From contig NZ_CP133190.1 of NCBI RefSeq assembly GCF_030913705.1, positions 2,867,501 to 2,931,500 on the forward strand: a stretch of 64,000 nucleotides of DNA. The letters are read 5' to 3'. Shown here piece by piece: positions 1 to 8,880 of the stretch (the stretch's first letter is position 1; every line of letters starts with the position of its first letter). This DNA is from Anaerocolumna sp. MB42-C2 (GTDB taxonomy: Bacteria > Bacillota > Clostridia > Lachnospirales > Lachnospiraceae). Position numbers and translations under genes: made by a program. The notes under the pieces are model-generated. The model was not told where the DNA came from, did no database searches, and worked only from the letters and a program-made list of their open reading frames with translations.

Positions 1-555
1 TTTCACCAGGATGATATTCTTTTCATCCACTGCCGTAATAAAATCTTTTGTCTTTCCGGAGAATAACCCTCTTACTGTTTCAAGAGCATTCACGTCTTTT
101 TCATTTTTCGTTTCAATAATAAATACAACTCTTCTGACATCTGTCTCAATATGAAGTTTTTTCGCACGATTATAGATATCCACTAATAATAGATTGTCTA
201 ATAATAAGTTCTTAATGAAGTTGTCTTTATCATATCTTTCCTTATAAGCTACCAGTAAATTCTGTATCTGGAAAGATGCAATCTTACCCACCATATATAC
301 ATCATCACTGTCACCTTTAGCTAATATGACATATTCTAACTGGTGCTCATCAAATACTTTGAAGAATTGATAACCCTGTAATACCTGGCTGTCTGCGGGG
401 GATTCCACAAATGTTAATACTGCACTTTCGTATTCATCCGCGTTATTTATAGTAGTCGCTAAAGCTTTTCCCTCTGTGTCCATAACGCAAAGATCCACTC
501 TGGTAATGGCTTTTAATCCTTCGATGGTATTCTGTAATATCTGATTCGAAATCAT
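1..555 (-). CDS. CdaR/PucR-type sugar-diacid regulator, N-terminal part (runs off the window)
   Basis: The frame is open from an ATG at 555 to the window edge (185 codons), preceded by the ribosome-binding site TAAAGGAGTG seven bases upstream. The first residues read MISNQILQNTIEGLKAITRV, followed by a PAS/GAF-like sensor region. This wording is typical of the N-terminal putative sugar-diacid recognition domain of CdaR/PucR-family transcription factors, whose DNA-binding helix-turn-helix lies at the C terminus, here beyond the window. It is the next gene downstream of a carbohydrate ABC ATPase, but a good terminator separates them, so it is probably transcribed separately. The family call is from recognition only, because the DNA-binding half cannot be seen. 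Confidence 0.6.
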   Translation of the reverse strand, partial: MISNQILQNTIEGLKAITRVDLCVMDTEGKALATTINNADEYESAVLTFVESPADSQVLQGYQFFKVFDEHQLEYVILAKGDSDDVYMVGKIASFQIQNLLVAYKERYDKDNFIKNLLLDNLLLVDIYNRAKKLHIETDVRRVVFIIETKNEKDVNALETVRGLFSGKTKDFITAVDEKNIILVK

Positions 556-744
556 ATCGTCACTCCTTTAATTTAATTTCTTATGCAAAAGTAATTTTTA
601 TATACGCTATTTTAACATTATTTTCGTCGAAAGTAAACTAATTTTATAGAAATTTAATGAACAATTTAGTACAATACTGTCAAAACCATGAATTTTTGAA
701 TTAGTTTAATATCTAAACTATGTTTAATATTAAATAATACCATT

Positions 745-779
745 TAAAAAAGGCAGGGAATACGAAAACCGTATTCCCT
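745..779 (-). terminator. Intrinsic terminator after the ABC ATPase gene
   Basis: AGGGAATACG (755-764) pairs perfectly with CGTATTCCCT (770-779) around a five-base loop. Read on the minus strand the stem is followed within a few bases by a run of T (745-750). It lies about 40 bases after the stop of the MsmK/UgpC-type gene. Confidence 0.85.
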
Positions 780-817
780 ACCCAAATATAAATTTATAAA
801 TTAGCGACCATGTTACT

Positions 818-1930
818 TTAGTGTGAAATAACCTGTTCTGTTTCTTTGTCAAAAATATGCATCTTAGTTAAATCAAATGCAACTTTAATTGTATCACCAG
901 GTCTAGCTGTAGTACGTGGATTAACACGTGCAGTGATATCAAATTGATCAACTGAGAAGTATAAGTTAACTTCTGCACCTAATAATTCGTATACTTTAAC
1001 AGTAGCTTCAATCGTGCTCTCCGGTGAACTGCTGATGAACATTTCTTCATCTTTAACATCTTCAGGACGAATTCCGAAGATAACTGTTTTGCCATCATAT
1101 CCGCCATCAATTAATTTCTTAGCTCTTACTTCAGGGATTTTGATGGAATTAGAACCGAAAGTTAAGGATACGCTAGTACCGGATTTAACAACTTTAGCTT
1201 CAATCATATTCATCTGAGGAGAACCAATGAATCCTGCAACAAATAAATTGTTAGGAGCGTTGTAAAGGTTTTGAGGTGAATCTACCTGTTGGATTACACC
1301 ATCTTTCATAACAACGATTCTGGTACCAAGAGTCATAGCTTCTGTCTGGTCATGGGTTACATAGATGATTGTTGTCTGTAAGTTCTGATGTAACTTGGAG
1401 ATCTCAATACGCATCTGTACTCTTAACTTAGCATCCAGGTTTGATAAAGGTTCATCCATAAGGAATACTTTAGGATTACGAACGATTGCACGACCCATAG
1501 CAACACGCTGTCTCTGACCACCGGATAAAGCCTTTGGTTTACGGTCTAAGAGATGTTCAATATCAAGAATTTTAGCTGCTTCATGTACTAACTTATCTAT
1601 CTGATCCTTTGGAGTTTTTCTTAATTTAAGACCAAATGCCATATTATCATATACAGACATATGTGGATATAATGCGTAGTTCTGGAATACCATCGCGATA
1701 TCTCTATCCTTTGGTTCTACGTCATTAACTAATTTATCACCAATCCATAATTCACCTGCTGAAATTTCTTCCAGACCTGCTATCATACGAAGAGTTGTTG
1801 ATTTACCGCAACCTGATGGTCCTACGAAGATGATAAATTCTTTATCAGCTACTTCAAGATTAAAATCTTTAACTGCTACAAAACCATTAGGATATGTCTT
1901 GTTAATATTTTTTAAAGATAAACTTGCCAT
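818..1930 (-). CDS. Carbohydrate ABC transporter ATP-binding protein (MsmK/UgpC/MalK type)
   Basis: A 370-residue ATPase that would energise one or more sugar ABC importers on the cytoplasmic side of the membrane. Visible motifs in order: Walker A GPSGCGKSTT (about residues 38-47), Q-loop region MVFQNYALYPH, signature LSGGQRQRVAMGRA, Walker B VFLMDEPLSNLDAKLR, H-loop VTHDQTEAMT, then a C-terminal TOBE-type regulatory domain. The length is the family norm. The start has GGGAGG nine bases upstream. No permease or binding-protein gene is adjacent. In Firmicutes such a stand-alone MsmK often serves several sugar importers encoded elsewhere, and that is the likely role here. Confidence 0.93.
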   Translation of the reverse strand: MASLSLKNINKTYPNGFVAVKDFNLEVADKEFIIFVGPSGCGKSTTLRMIAGLEEISAGELWIGDKLVNDVEPKDRDIAMVFQNYALYPHMSVYDNMAFGLKLRKTPKDQIDKLVHEAAKILDIEHLLDRKPKALSGGQRQRVAMGRAIVRNPKVFLMDEPLSNLDAKLRVQMRIEISKLHQNLQTTIIYVTHDQTEAMTLGTRIVVMKDGVIQQVDSPQNLYNAPNNLFVAGFIGSPQMNMIEAKVVKSGTSVSLTFGSNSIKIPEVRAKKLIDGGYDGKTVIFGIRPEDVKDEEMFISSSPESTIEATVKVYELLGAEVNLYFSVDQFDITARVNPRTTARPGDTIKVAFDLTKMHIFDKETEQVISH

Positions 1931-2127
1931 TTCTCATTTCCTCCCTAAATTCAATGTCTTTTTGAGTACACAATCTTGTACTATTACTATATGACTTATA
2001 ATACACCATTAGCACATTGAAAGCCATATCCCAATTAAACAAATTAATTTTTGCCATTTTGTATAATTTGTATATTCATTAAAAAAATAAGTATTTTTAC
2101 CGATTTTTCTTCTATTTTTCGCTGAAT

Positions 2128-3000
2128 TTACTGTCTATATTCTCTAAAGCCTTCTCCGGTGACCTCTCTGACATCACTTACAATAATAAAAGCTTTTGGG
2201 TCTATACTTACCGCAATATCAGTTAATGCCACGATTTCCTTCTTGGATACCACGCAGAAAAGCATCTTTTTATCCTTGTTGGAATACATACCGGTAGCCG
2301 AAACTCCGGTTACTCCACGATCAAGTTCTTTCATAACCTGCTTCGCTATCTCATCATAATAATCTGAAATGACATAGGCCATTTTGGCGAATTTCAACCC
2401 CTCTAAAATACTATCAGATATTTTGGCCGTAATGTATACCGCTATAATGGCATATAATGCTTTAACCAAACCAAAGCTGATAACACCGGCCAGGACAATT
2501 AATCCATCTATTACCGTTAAGATCTGCGGTACGGTATAATATGGTTTAAATTTGTGGACAACCATGGCTAAGAGATCCGTACCCCCTGTAGAAGACAACG
2601 TCATAAAAACCAGACCTAAGCCGGCTCCGCCCAATACTCCGCCGAAAACCGCAGCCAACAGATAATCTTTATAAACAATATCATAAGGCGGAATGAGATA
2701 TAAAGCTATGGATAGACTTACCGTCGCAAAAAATGTATTTTTTAAAAATGCTTTTCCTCTGACAAGCCAGGCTGCCAGGAATAAAGGTATATTCAGTAAG
2801 ATATTGGTCAGCCAGATCGGCACACCGCCCTTAATCCAGATACTCGTAACTTTTTTAATAACGATTGCAAGACCCGTAACTCCTCCGGTTACCATTTCCA
2901 ACGGGTCATATACTAAATTAACCGAAGCAGCCATTAATAATGTACCTACTATAATAAGTAAATAATGGCCTACGTTGGTTTTCTTAAATATTTTTTCCAT
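2128..3000 (-). CDS. YitT family membrane protein
   Basis: A 290-residue protein with several hydrophobic segments in the first 190 residues (YitT_membrane, formerly DUF161) and a soluble C-terminal DUF2179 domain ending in the family-typical VSDVREVTGEGF. The glycine-rich motif MVTGGVTGLAIV near residue 37 is diagnostic. Family function is not established; roles in transport or regulation have been proposed. It is monocistronic here. The ribosome-binding site is weak (AAGGCG). A second paralogue occurs at 25966-26844. Confidence 0.88.
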   Translation of the reverse strand: MEKIFKKTNVGHYLLIIVGTLLMAASVNLVYDPLEMVTGGVTGLAIVIKKVTSIWIKGGVPIWLTNILLNIPLFLAAWLVRGKAFLKNTFFATVSLSIALYLIPPYDIVYKDYLLAAVFGGVLGGAGLGLVFMTLSSTGGTDLLAMVVHKFKPYYTVPQILTVIDGLIVLAGVISFGLVKALYAIIAVYITAKISDSILEGLKFAKMAYVISDYYDEIAKQVMKELDRGVTGVSATGMYSNKDKKMLFCVVSKKEIVALTDIAVSIDPKAFIIVSDVREVTGEGFREYRQ

Positions 3001-3520
3001 ACTCTTTTCGCCTTTTCTTAATTTAACTTTTTACTTTATAATGTTTAAACAGAAGCAAGACTGTCCTTCCAAATTTTTTAGCCCTCATAAAACCAGATGA
3101 ATAATCTGTAAATTAGTAACTTTTCCATATTGTAGTATATCAGAAAATATTTAGAAAGACAAGCAGCCCAAAGGGTACCAGGTCGACATCGAAATGTATA
3201 TTTTCTTATATTAAGTTCTAATTTGTTTTAATTTTACTTCCTTATTATATTGTTACCAGAATGTTTCTTTTACATAACTTAATAATTGGTGTTTTGGAAA
3301 AAGACTTAAAGTGGTATAATAGAGTGAACAAAATTGACAATACTTACATAAAGTTAAGTTTTTAATTAATTATATACTATTGATAAATCAGACTTTATAA
3401 TGATAATGATCTTATAATGTATCTATAAACTAAAACCAGCTATTCACTATGGCTATTTATATATTACATAATTAAGAAATATTATCTAATAAATTGAGCA
3501 GAAACGGAAATGGAGTTATT
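3001..3520. other. Intergenic region between divergently transcribed genes
   Basis: About 520 AT-rich bases separate the yitT-type gene (minus) from the dehydrogenase (plus). A TATAAT at 3315-3320 could be a -10 element for the plus-strand gene, with only a poor -35 candidate and a leader of about 200 bases. No further gene or RNA is evident. Confidence 0.4.
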
Positions 3521-4252
3521 ATGAGAATAGATACCGCATTAGTCACCGGTTCCTCCAGAGGAATCGGCAAAGCCATCGCGCTGAAATTTGCAAAAGAAGG
3601 TTTTAATGTAATTATAAATTGTGCTTCTCACAAAGAAGAGCTGTTACTGGTAAAAGAAGAGATAGAAAGCTGTAATGTTTCCTGTCTCGCTTATCTCGGA
3701 GATATGGGAAATTATGAAGAAGTTAAAGCTATGATTACTTTGGCGAAGCAGCAATTCGGCAATATAGATATTCTGATTAATAATGCGGGAATCTCTCATG
3801 TGGGATTATTTACCGACACCGATATCCACACCTGGAACAGGGTAATTGCGACTAATTTAACCTCCGTCTATAACTGCTGTAATTTAGTAGTTCCTGATAT
3901 GATAGCCGGACAGAAAGGTAAAATTATAAATATTTCTTCTGTCTGGGGCAGTGTGGGAGCTTCCTGTGAAGTTGCCTATTCTGCTTCAAAAGGGGGTATC
4001 AATGCGTTCACCAAAGCCCTGGCTAAGGAACTTGCTCCAAGTAATATTCAGGTGAACGCAGTCGCCTGCGGAGCCATTGATACCCAGATGAATCATTTCT
4101 TAGACGAAGAAGAACTCTCCTCTTTAATTGAAGATATCCCTGCCAACCGGTTGGGCCAGACCAATGAAGTGGCTGATTTCGTATTCCAACTGGCCGCAGG
4201 AAATAATTATTTAAATGGTCAGATTATCCACTTGGATGGAGCATGGATATAA
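3521..4252 (+). CDS. Short-chain dehydrogenase/reductase (FabG-like SDR)
   Basis: A 243-residue classical SDR, predicted cytoplasmic NAD(P)(H)-dependent oxidoreductase. The nucleotide-binding glycine motif TGSSRGIG is at about residues 8-15, NNAG near residue 85, and the catalytic Ser and YxxxK appear in the SVWGS and YSASKGG segments. An in-frame TTG at 3494 would add nine residues, but the ATG at 3521 has ATGGAG placed five bases upstream and puts the glycine motif at the usual distance from the N terminus. It resembles 3-oxoacyl-ACP reductases, but no fatty-acid genes are nearby, so the substrate is unassigned. Confidence 0.88.
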   Translation: MRIDTALVTGSSRGIGKAIALKFAKEGFNVIINCASHKEELLLVKEEIESCNVSCLAYLGDMGNYEEVKAMITLAKQQFGNIDILINNAGISHVGLFTDTDIHTWNRVIATNLTSVYNCCNLVVPDMIAGQKGKIINISSVWGSVGASCEVAYSASKGGINAFTKALAKELAPSNIQVNAVACGAIDTQMNHFLDEEELSSLIEDIPANRLGQTNEVADFVFQLAAGNNYLNGQIIHLDGAWI

Positions 4253-4316
4253 AATATTAATTTTGGCTGGTATGCCAGATAGCAATACCGATTAGTATTT
4301 CTATTAGACCTTAAAC

Positions 4317-5786
4317 CTAATCCTTATCCAGAGGCCTCATAATGGGAAATAGTACGGAATCCTTAATGTTGTCAGTTCCGAGCAATACCTGTATGATTCT
4401 GTCAATTCCCATTCCCCAGCCTGATATGGGCGGCATACCGTATTCCATAGCAGTGATATAATCCTTATCCATTACCATGGCATCATCATCCCCTTTTGCA
4501 TTCAGATCTGCCTGTTCCCGTAACCGTTTAGACTGTTCTCTCGGATCTACCAGCTCAGAGTATGCATTGATTACTTCCACTCCATTGATAACTAACTGAA
4601 ACCTGTCGGTTATTAACGGGTCATTGTCATTTGCCCTCGCCAAAGGTGAGAGGGCGATGGGATGTTCCGTTAAAAAGGTCGGGTGGACCATGTTAGGCCG
4701 GCTTACCTTTTTATAAAGCAGATCAATTAGATTCCCCCTGCCTAACAGTTTTATATCCGTTTCTGACTCCAAGGTTAATCCTTTCTTGGTAATTTCACTC
4801 AGTAATTCTTCTGCTGTTTTAAAATCATTAATATCTATTCCGCAATCTTTTAAAATCAGCTTTCTGAAAGAAACCACCGGCCATTTGGATAAAAAGTCTA
4901 TTTGCCGGTCCCCGATTTTTAGTTTCGAACTTCCAAAAACCTGCTCCACTGCATAGCATAACATTTTCTGCGTAAATTCCATATTGTCTTTATAGTTGTA
5001 ATACGCGCAGTAGCATTCCAGCATGGTAAAATCCTGAAGATGTGTGGCGTCCATCCCTTCATTACGAAAACATCTTGCGAATTCAAATACTCTGGTAAAT
5101 CCGCCTACAATTGCACGTTTTAAATAAGTTTCCGGAGCAATTCTTAAATATACATCGATATCCAGAGCATTATGATGAGAAATGAACGGGCGGGCCAATG
5201 CACCGGAGGGTTTATTGATTAATACGGGCGTCTCGATTTCCGTATAATAGTTATCCTCTAAAAACCGCCGGATTGCTTTTATAAAATCAGACTTAATCAG
5301 AAATCTTCTCCTGGTATCTTCATTCATAATTAAATCCAGGTATCTCTGCCGGTAACAGCTGTCAGTATTAATAAGCCCATGGAACTTCTCCGGCAAAGGT
5401 TTCAGCGCTTTGCCTAAAAACCAAAAGGCCTTTACCCGGATCGTCTTCTCTCCGGTCTGCGTGGTAAATAATTCACCGTTTACACCAATAAAATCTCCTA
5501 TGTCAAAACATTTTTTAAAGAAGTCATATTGTTCTTCCCCTACCACGTCTTTTTTCAATGCCGCCTGAATATGCCCCTTTATATCGGCTATTGTAATAAA
5601 TGTTAACTTTCCCATTTTACGAATAAAGGTGATTCGGCCTGCTGTCTTAATGTCGGTCAGACCGTCCGGTTTATCCGTTAATTCATAGAGTTGGTGGCTT
5701 ACTTCAAACCGTTCCGGGTAGGGATTGGTTATCTCGGTTATTTTATCTAACTTTTCTCTTCTTATTGTTTCCAATGTAGATTCCAT
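4317..5786 (-). CDS. lysS: Lysyl-tRNA synthetase, class II
   Basis: Charges tRNA-Lys with lysine. The N-terminal OB-fold anticodon-binding domain (about 50-140) carries the segment GRITFIRKMGKLTF. Class II motif 2 is seen at FEFARCFRNEGMD and motif 3 at GWGMGIDRIIQVL near the C terminus. The frame extends upstream to 5852, but the ATG at 5786 has GGAGG eight bases upstream and gives MESTLETIRREKLDKI, a normal LysRS start (489 aa); the extension runs toward a repeat element. Expression is controlled by the T-box at 6153-6418, an arrangement known for aminoacyl-tRNA synthetase genes in Firmicutes. Confidence 0.95.
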   Translation of the reverse strand: MESTLETIRREKLDKITEITNPYPERFEVSHQLYELTDKPDGLTDIKTAGRITFIRKMGKLTFITIADIKGHIQAALKKDVVGEEQYDFFKKCFDIGDFIGVNGELFTTQTGEKTIRVKAFWFLGKALKPLPEKFHGLINTDSCYRQRYLDLIMNEDTRRRFLIKSDFIKAIRRFLEDNYYTEIETPVLINKPSGALARPFISHHNALDIDVYLRIAPETYLKRAIVGGFTRVFEFARCFRNEGMDATHLQDFTMLECYCAYYNYKDNMEFTQKMLCYAVEQVFGSSKLKIGDRQIDFLSKWPVVSFRKLILKDCGIDINDFKTAEELLSEITKKGLTLESETDIKLLGRGNLIDLLYKKVSRPNMVHPTFLTEHPIALSPLARANDNDPLITDRFQLVINGVEVINAYSELVDPREQSKRLREQADLNAKGDDDAMVMDKDYITAMEYGMPPISGWGMGIDRIIQVLLGTDNIKDSVLFPIMRPLDKD

Positions 5787-5834
5787 AATAGATACCTCCA
5801 TAATGATTCTTGAAACTGATTTGGTATGATTTAT

Positions 5835-5996
5835 GTTACTGTTCACAGGCATAAACGCGACGTGTTTTTTGTGAATGTATTGTCACAGAAAACCGGAGAA
5901 TTGCAGCGCCAAAACGCTTTCTCCTCGTTTTGTGTGCATCGCAAAGCGTGTTATTGTTCACGGAACTGCTGCTTTTGCAGGGGAGTGAACAGTAAC
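5835..5996. repeat. MITE-like interspersed repeat A, copy 1
   Basis: A 162-bp element bounded by perfect 12-bp terminal inverted repeats GTTACTGTTCAC (5835-5846) and GTGAACAGTAAC (5985-5996). A second copy, similar along its whole length, is at 27062-27225. There is no coding capacity for a transposase. It lies inside the long untranslated leader of lysS, between the T-box terminator and the start codon. Confidence 0.8.
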
Positions 5997-6030
5997 TGAT
6001 TTATCTTCCATTTCCTGCTTTTTTCAGTAA

Positions 6031-6153
6031 CAGCCTCTGACGCTGATCCGTTGTTACGGTAGTAACAATCTTCTAAATGATATTATCCTTTCGCTTGTTC
6101 ATGTGCATCCCCCGGAGGGTTTTTTTGACTAAGACGAACTTTTCTATACGATA
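6031..6153. repeat. Structured interspersed repeat B, copy 1
   Basis: About 123 bp, directly downstream of the lysS T-box terminator, similar to 59619-59738 upstream of gdhA. Shared blocks on the minus strand are CCCTCCGGG, GGATGCACATGA and TCAGCG(T/C)CAGAG. A hairpin TTGTTAC-GGTA-GTAACAA (6051-6068) has a covarying counterpart in the other copy. Confidence 0.65.
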
Positions 6154-6418
6154 AAAAAAGCCCCCTTCCTTGATTTTTATTCAAGGACGAGAGCAAAGCT
6201 TCGTGATACCACCCTGTTTCATCTACATCTCACGATATAGACCTCTACAAGTACGAGTATTAAAATGTTAATACCGATACTCTGACGCTGTAATGGGCGC
6301 TCCCATCGTAGCCTCAGCATAAATATATAGATGCAGTCGGTACGCGGCTCCAAGTCTTTATTTCAATAATGCTTTTAGTACCTCTTCCCACCAAACGAGG
6401 CTCTCTGTGACCTATTTC
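6153..6418 (-). promoter_or_regulatory. T-box riboswitch (lysine) controlling lysS
   Basis: On the minus strand the leader contains AGAGAGCCTCG and TTTGGTGGGAAGAGG (stem I conserved blocks, about 6378-6405), then a specifier region GAAATAAAGACTTGGAGC (about 6348-6365). The T-box sequence AGGGTGGTATCACG (6202-6215) follows, and its TGGT would pair with the tRNA acceptor end. Next comes the terminator GCTCTCGTCCTTGA/TCAAGGAAGGGGGC with a T run (6153-6194). In the specifier loop AAG or AAA can be read, both lysine codons, matching the lysS target. Uncharged tRNA-Lys should stabilise the antiterminator and allow read-through. Confidence 0.92.
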
Positions 6419-6464
6419 ATTATCTATTCTTCTTTTCATAGCCTTTTATTTATTTTATTTCCAA

Positions 6465-6494
6465 ATGCTATCATAATTTTTTATATTTGTCAAT
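6465..6494 (-). promoter_or_regulatory. Probable sigma-70 promoter for the T-box/lysS transcript
   Basis: Minus-strand TTGACA (6489-6494) and TAGCAT (6465-6470) are separated by 17 bases. The placement is right for a transcript that begins just before the T-box stem I. Confidence 0.6.
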
Positions 6495-6553
6495 TGGCAT
6501 TTTCCTTTGAAGCTTACAATGTTATCATTACACCCGTGTGCTTAGGTCTTAAA

Positions 6554-7246
6554 TTATTTAATCGCTTTTATCATCATTGTATTATTTGCTACATAGTCCC
6601 CTAATGAAATAACTTCTTTAAACGCAGCTTTTTTTAACAGCAGCATTTCATGTTCTAATGTTAGTGGTGTATCAAAATGTACCAATACATTATCAGGTAT
6701 GTGATTTTTTGCTTTTCTTTTTTTTAATTCTTCAAAAAGATAAACTTCCATTTCTTCTGATTCCGCGGCGTAATCTCCTTCTATGTAACATCCTCCTGTT
6801 TTTAAGCTATTATATATCTTCCTAAAAACTTTTATTTTCTTTTCCGGCCTAAAATGGTGCAGTGTTTCAAAGGAAACGGCTGTGTCATATTTGCTGACTC
6901 CAAAAGATTCAATAAAATAATCGCCGCAGATCAGATTAAGCTTCCTATCTCTGTGTTTCTCTTTCAATTTCTGTAACATTGAAGATTCCAAATCAATCCC
7001 TGTTACCTTTATATCCGGATATTTTTTAAAGATCTCATCTAACTCCAAACCTGTTCCGCAACCAATATCTAATAATGTTTGTGAACTTTCCGGTATTAGA
7101 TCAGCCATCCATTTATAATAGTCTTTCCAAGGATCCATATGAGACTCGTATCCGTCAACTCTTGCCCTAAAAAATCCGCCCATTTCCTCTAACGATTCTT
7201 CTCTTGTCTCTTCCATCCATTTCTTAATATTATCAAAATTGCTCAA
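6554..7246 (-). CDS. Class I SAM-dependent methyltransferase
   Basis: A 230-residue cytoplasmic methyltransferase. The SAM-binding motif I LLDIGCGTGLELDE is at about residues 58-71, followed by an acidic motif II (VTGIDLESSML) and the FETLHHF segment typical of Methyltransf_11/25 domains. The start codon is TTG, preceded by AAGGGG at eight bases. The substrate cannot be deduced. Its upstream neighbours are the sigma/anti-sigma pair, from which it is separated by about 150 bases. Confidence 0.85.
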   Translation of the reverse strand: MSNFDNIKKWMEETREESLEEMGGFFRARVDGYESHMDPWKDYYKWMADLIPESSQTLLDIGCGTGLELDEIFKKYPDIKVTGIDLESSMLQKLKEKHRDRKLNLICGDYFIESFGVSKYDTAVSFETLHHFRPEKKIKVFRKIYNSLKTGGCYIEGDYAAESEEMEVYLFEELKKRKAKNHIPDNVLVHFDTPLTLEHEMLLLKKAAFKEVISLGDYVANNTMMIKAIK

Positions 7247-7394
7247 TTAATTATCCCCTTTTCTATCATTATTTATCCTATCATTCACAACTAAAGTCTA
7301 TATCATACAATTAGTTTATCTTCTATTTAACTTAAAAACCACCTCAAACATTTTTATTAATAAAAATAAGCACATATGCTTACTTCTCTCATAG

Positions 7395-8027
7395 TTATCG
7401 TTTAATTCCCAATAAAACTTCCCCATTCAACAACCATTCCGGTTTTTCCTCTTCACTGTAAGAGATTTTACTGCCAAACCAGCCTGTACCACCTGCATAA
7501 GTCCCGTCTTTATTAAAAATATTTTCGACATAACCATAACAATCATCCATCGCTTTACCACCAATAATAAACTTATGAATGTTATTTTCACTGTCTTTTA
7601 TTTCCGCAATAAAGGGTATCCTATCTGAGATTTTATCCGTTATATCCAGTTGGTTTCCATCAGCAATATAATATAATCTTCCCCCGATTAACTCTACCGG
7701 TGATTTAGGTTCAGAATCAATTATTACCGATGACTTAGACTCTTTGCTGTTACCCTCTTCATAGGTAATTCCGCCTCCACTAAAAAAAGAATAAACAAAA
7801 CTAATTATTTTCCCATCCGATGCATATGCGATTATTCCTGTGACAGAAACTATTCCAAATACTATGATCAGTAAAGCAGCGACCGTACTTTTTTGTATAA
7901 ATCTGTTTTTGTAATACTTTCCCGAATTTTTTCTATCAATCAAATTTAACAATTCAATTTCAATCTTTTTTGAACATTCATCAGACATTTTGATTTGTTC
8001 CATGGTTTCTTTGTATAAAGTTTTCAT
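7395..8027 (-). CDS. Anti-sigma-like membrane protein paired with the upstream sigma factor
   Basis: A 210-residue protein with a cytoplasmic N-terminal region of about 46 residues, a single transmembrane helix (about 47-69, STVAALLIIVFGIVSVTGII) and an extracytoplasmic C-terminal domain. Topology, position immediately downstream and a 47-base overlap with the ECF sigma gene suggest it inhibits that sigma factor at the membrane. It starts at an ATG with AAAGGAGG upstream, inside the sigma gene. No zinc-finger anti-sigma motif is seen, so the role is inferred from context. What the outer domain senses is unknown. Confidence 0.65.
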   Translation of the reverse strand: MKTLYKETMEQIKMSDECSKKIEIELLNLIDRKNSGKYYKNRFIQKSTVAALLIIVFGIVSVTGIIAYASDGKIISFVYSFFSGGGITYEEGNSKESKSSVIIDSEPKSPVELIGGRLYYIADGNQLDITDKISDRIPFIAEIKDSENNIHKFIIGGKAMDDCYGYVENIFNKDGTYAGGTGWFGSKISYSEEEKPEWLLNGEVLLGIKR

Positions 8028-8484
8028 GATATTCCTCCTTTAAAATCGGTTCTAATTTTTTACGGGCACGCTGTAACCGGGTAGTAACAAGTGATTGGCT
8101 GATACCTAAGATTTCTGAAATTTCCTTAGTCGAATACTCTTCAAAATAATACAGTAAGATAACTACACGGTATTTTGTCTGTAACTTTATAATATAATTA
8201 AATATTTCGCTTTGCTCCGGTGTTTCAAATGCTATCTCCTGTTCAATGGATCCAACATTTTTTCTCCAAAATGATTTTAAAAGGTTCTTGCACTCATTTA
8301 CAGTAACCTTTGCCAGCCAGGCTTTTTCTTTTCCGTCTTCCAACCGGTCCATGTTTTCTAATAATTTCATAAATACAATTTGACTTATATCCTCTGCATC
8401 CGGAACTGATTTCGTATAATTAAGTGCAATTCTGTAAACCATATTTTTGTTTTCCTCAAATATTTCCATAATATCGGCTTTCAA
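7981..8484 (-). CDS. RNA polymerase ECF-type sigma factor
   Basis: About 167 residues with region 2 in the first half (NMVYRIALNYTK, EDISQIVFMKLLENM) and region 4 helix-turn-helix in the second (YSTKEISEILGISQSLVTTR, then LQRARKKL). The likely start is a TTG at 8484, because AAAGGAGG lies seven bases upstream; an in-frame ATG at 8520 has no comparable site. The last 47 bases overlap the anti-sigma-like gene, implying translational coupling and stoichiometric control. Targets are unknown. Confidence 0.88.
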   Translation of the reverse strand: MKADIMEIFEENKNMVYRIALNYTKSVPDAEDISQIVFMKLLENMDRLEDGKEKAWLAKVTVNECKNLLKSFWRKNVGSIEQEIAFETPEQSEIFNYIIKLQTKYRVVILLYYFEEYSTKEISEILGISQSLVTTRLQRARKKLEPILKEEYHENFIQRNHGTNQNV

Positions 8485-8606
8485 ATGTTTGCCTCCTTTC
8501 CTACTTTTGTAAGTTCTCATACATAAAACAACTCCATATTCCGTTTTGTCACAATATTTTATTAGATAAAACTATTATTTCTTATTCCATATTGCTCCGT
8601 CACAAG

Positions 8607-8705
8607 AATAGAGCTGTTGTAAAATCTTAAAGTTCAGCTTGTTCCCGGAATATTTGTTATATTCTCCCGTAAAGCGCATCTTAAAAATTTTGCTACAGCT
8701 CTATT
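8607..8705. repeat. Inverted-repeat element C, copy 1, with T-rich tandem repeats beside it
   Basis: In the 360-bp gap 8521-8880, AATAGAGCTGTTGTAAAAT (from 8607) is mirrored by TTTTGCTACAGCTCTATT (ending 8705), giving imperfect terminal inverted repeats of about 24 bp around a 50-bp core. A comparable element with GGGCTGTTATAATAT ends lies at 32665-32746. The rest of the gap is T-rich, with a perfect 16-bp tandem duplication of ATTACTTTCTTTTTAA (8743-8774). No gene is seen here. Confidence 0.5.
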
Positions 8706-8880
8706 TTTTATGCATTATTTTTTATCTACTTCTTATTAACCTATTACTTTCTTTTTAAATTACTTTCTTTTTAAATTACTTTTTTATTATATTTCTTACT
8801 TTTTTATTACTTAATTAGTTTATTGTTTTCTCTCCGTTTATTACTTTTTAATTTGTTATTTTCTAAGTCTACGACTTTTT

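Noticed and set aside
5787..5852. N-terminal extension of lysS (MPVNSNINHTKS...)
   Set aside because: It runs into repeat A and lacks a ribosome-binding site; the ATG at 5786 has GGAGG.
6101..6120. Short leader peptides in repeat B (MHMNKRKDNII and MHMTRKG)
   Set aside because: Present in both copies but of different length and sequence, with no proper ribosome-binding site; probably a by-product of the conserved GGATGCACATGA block.
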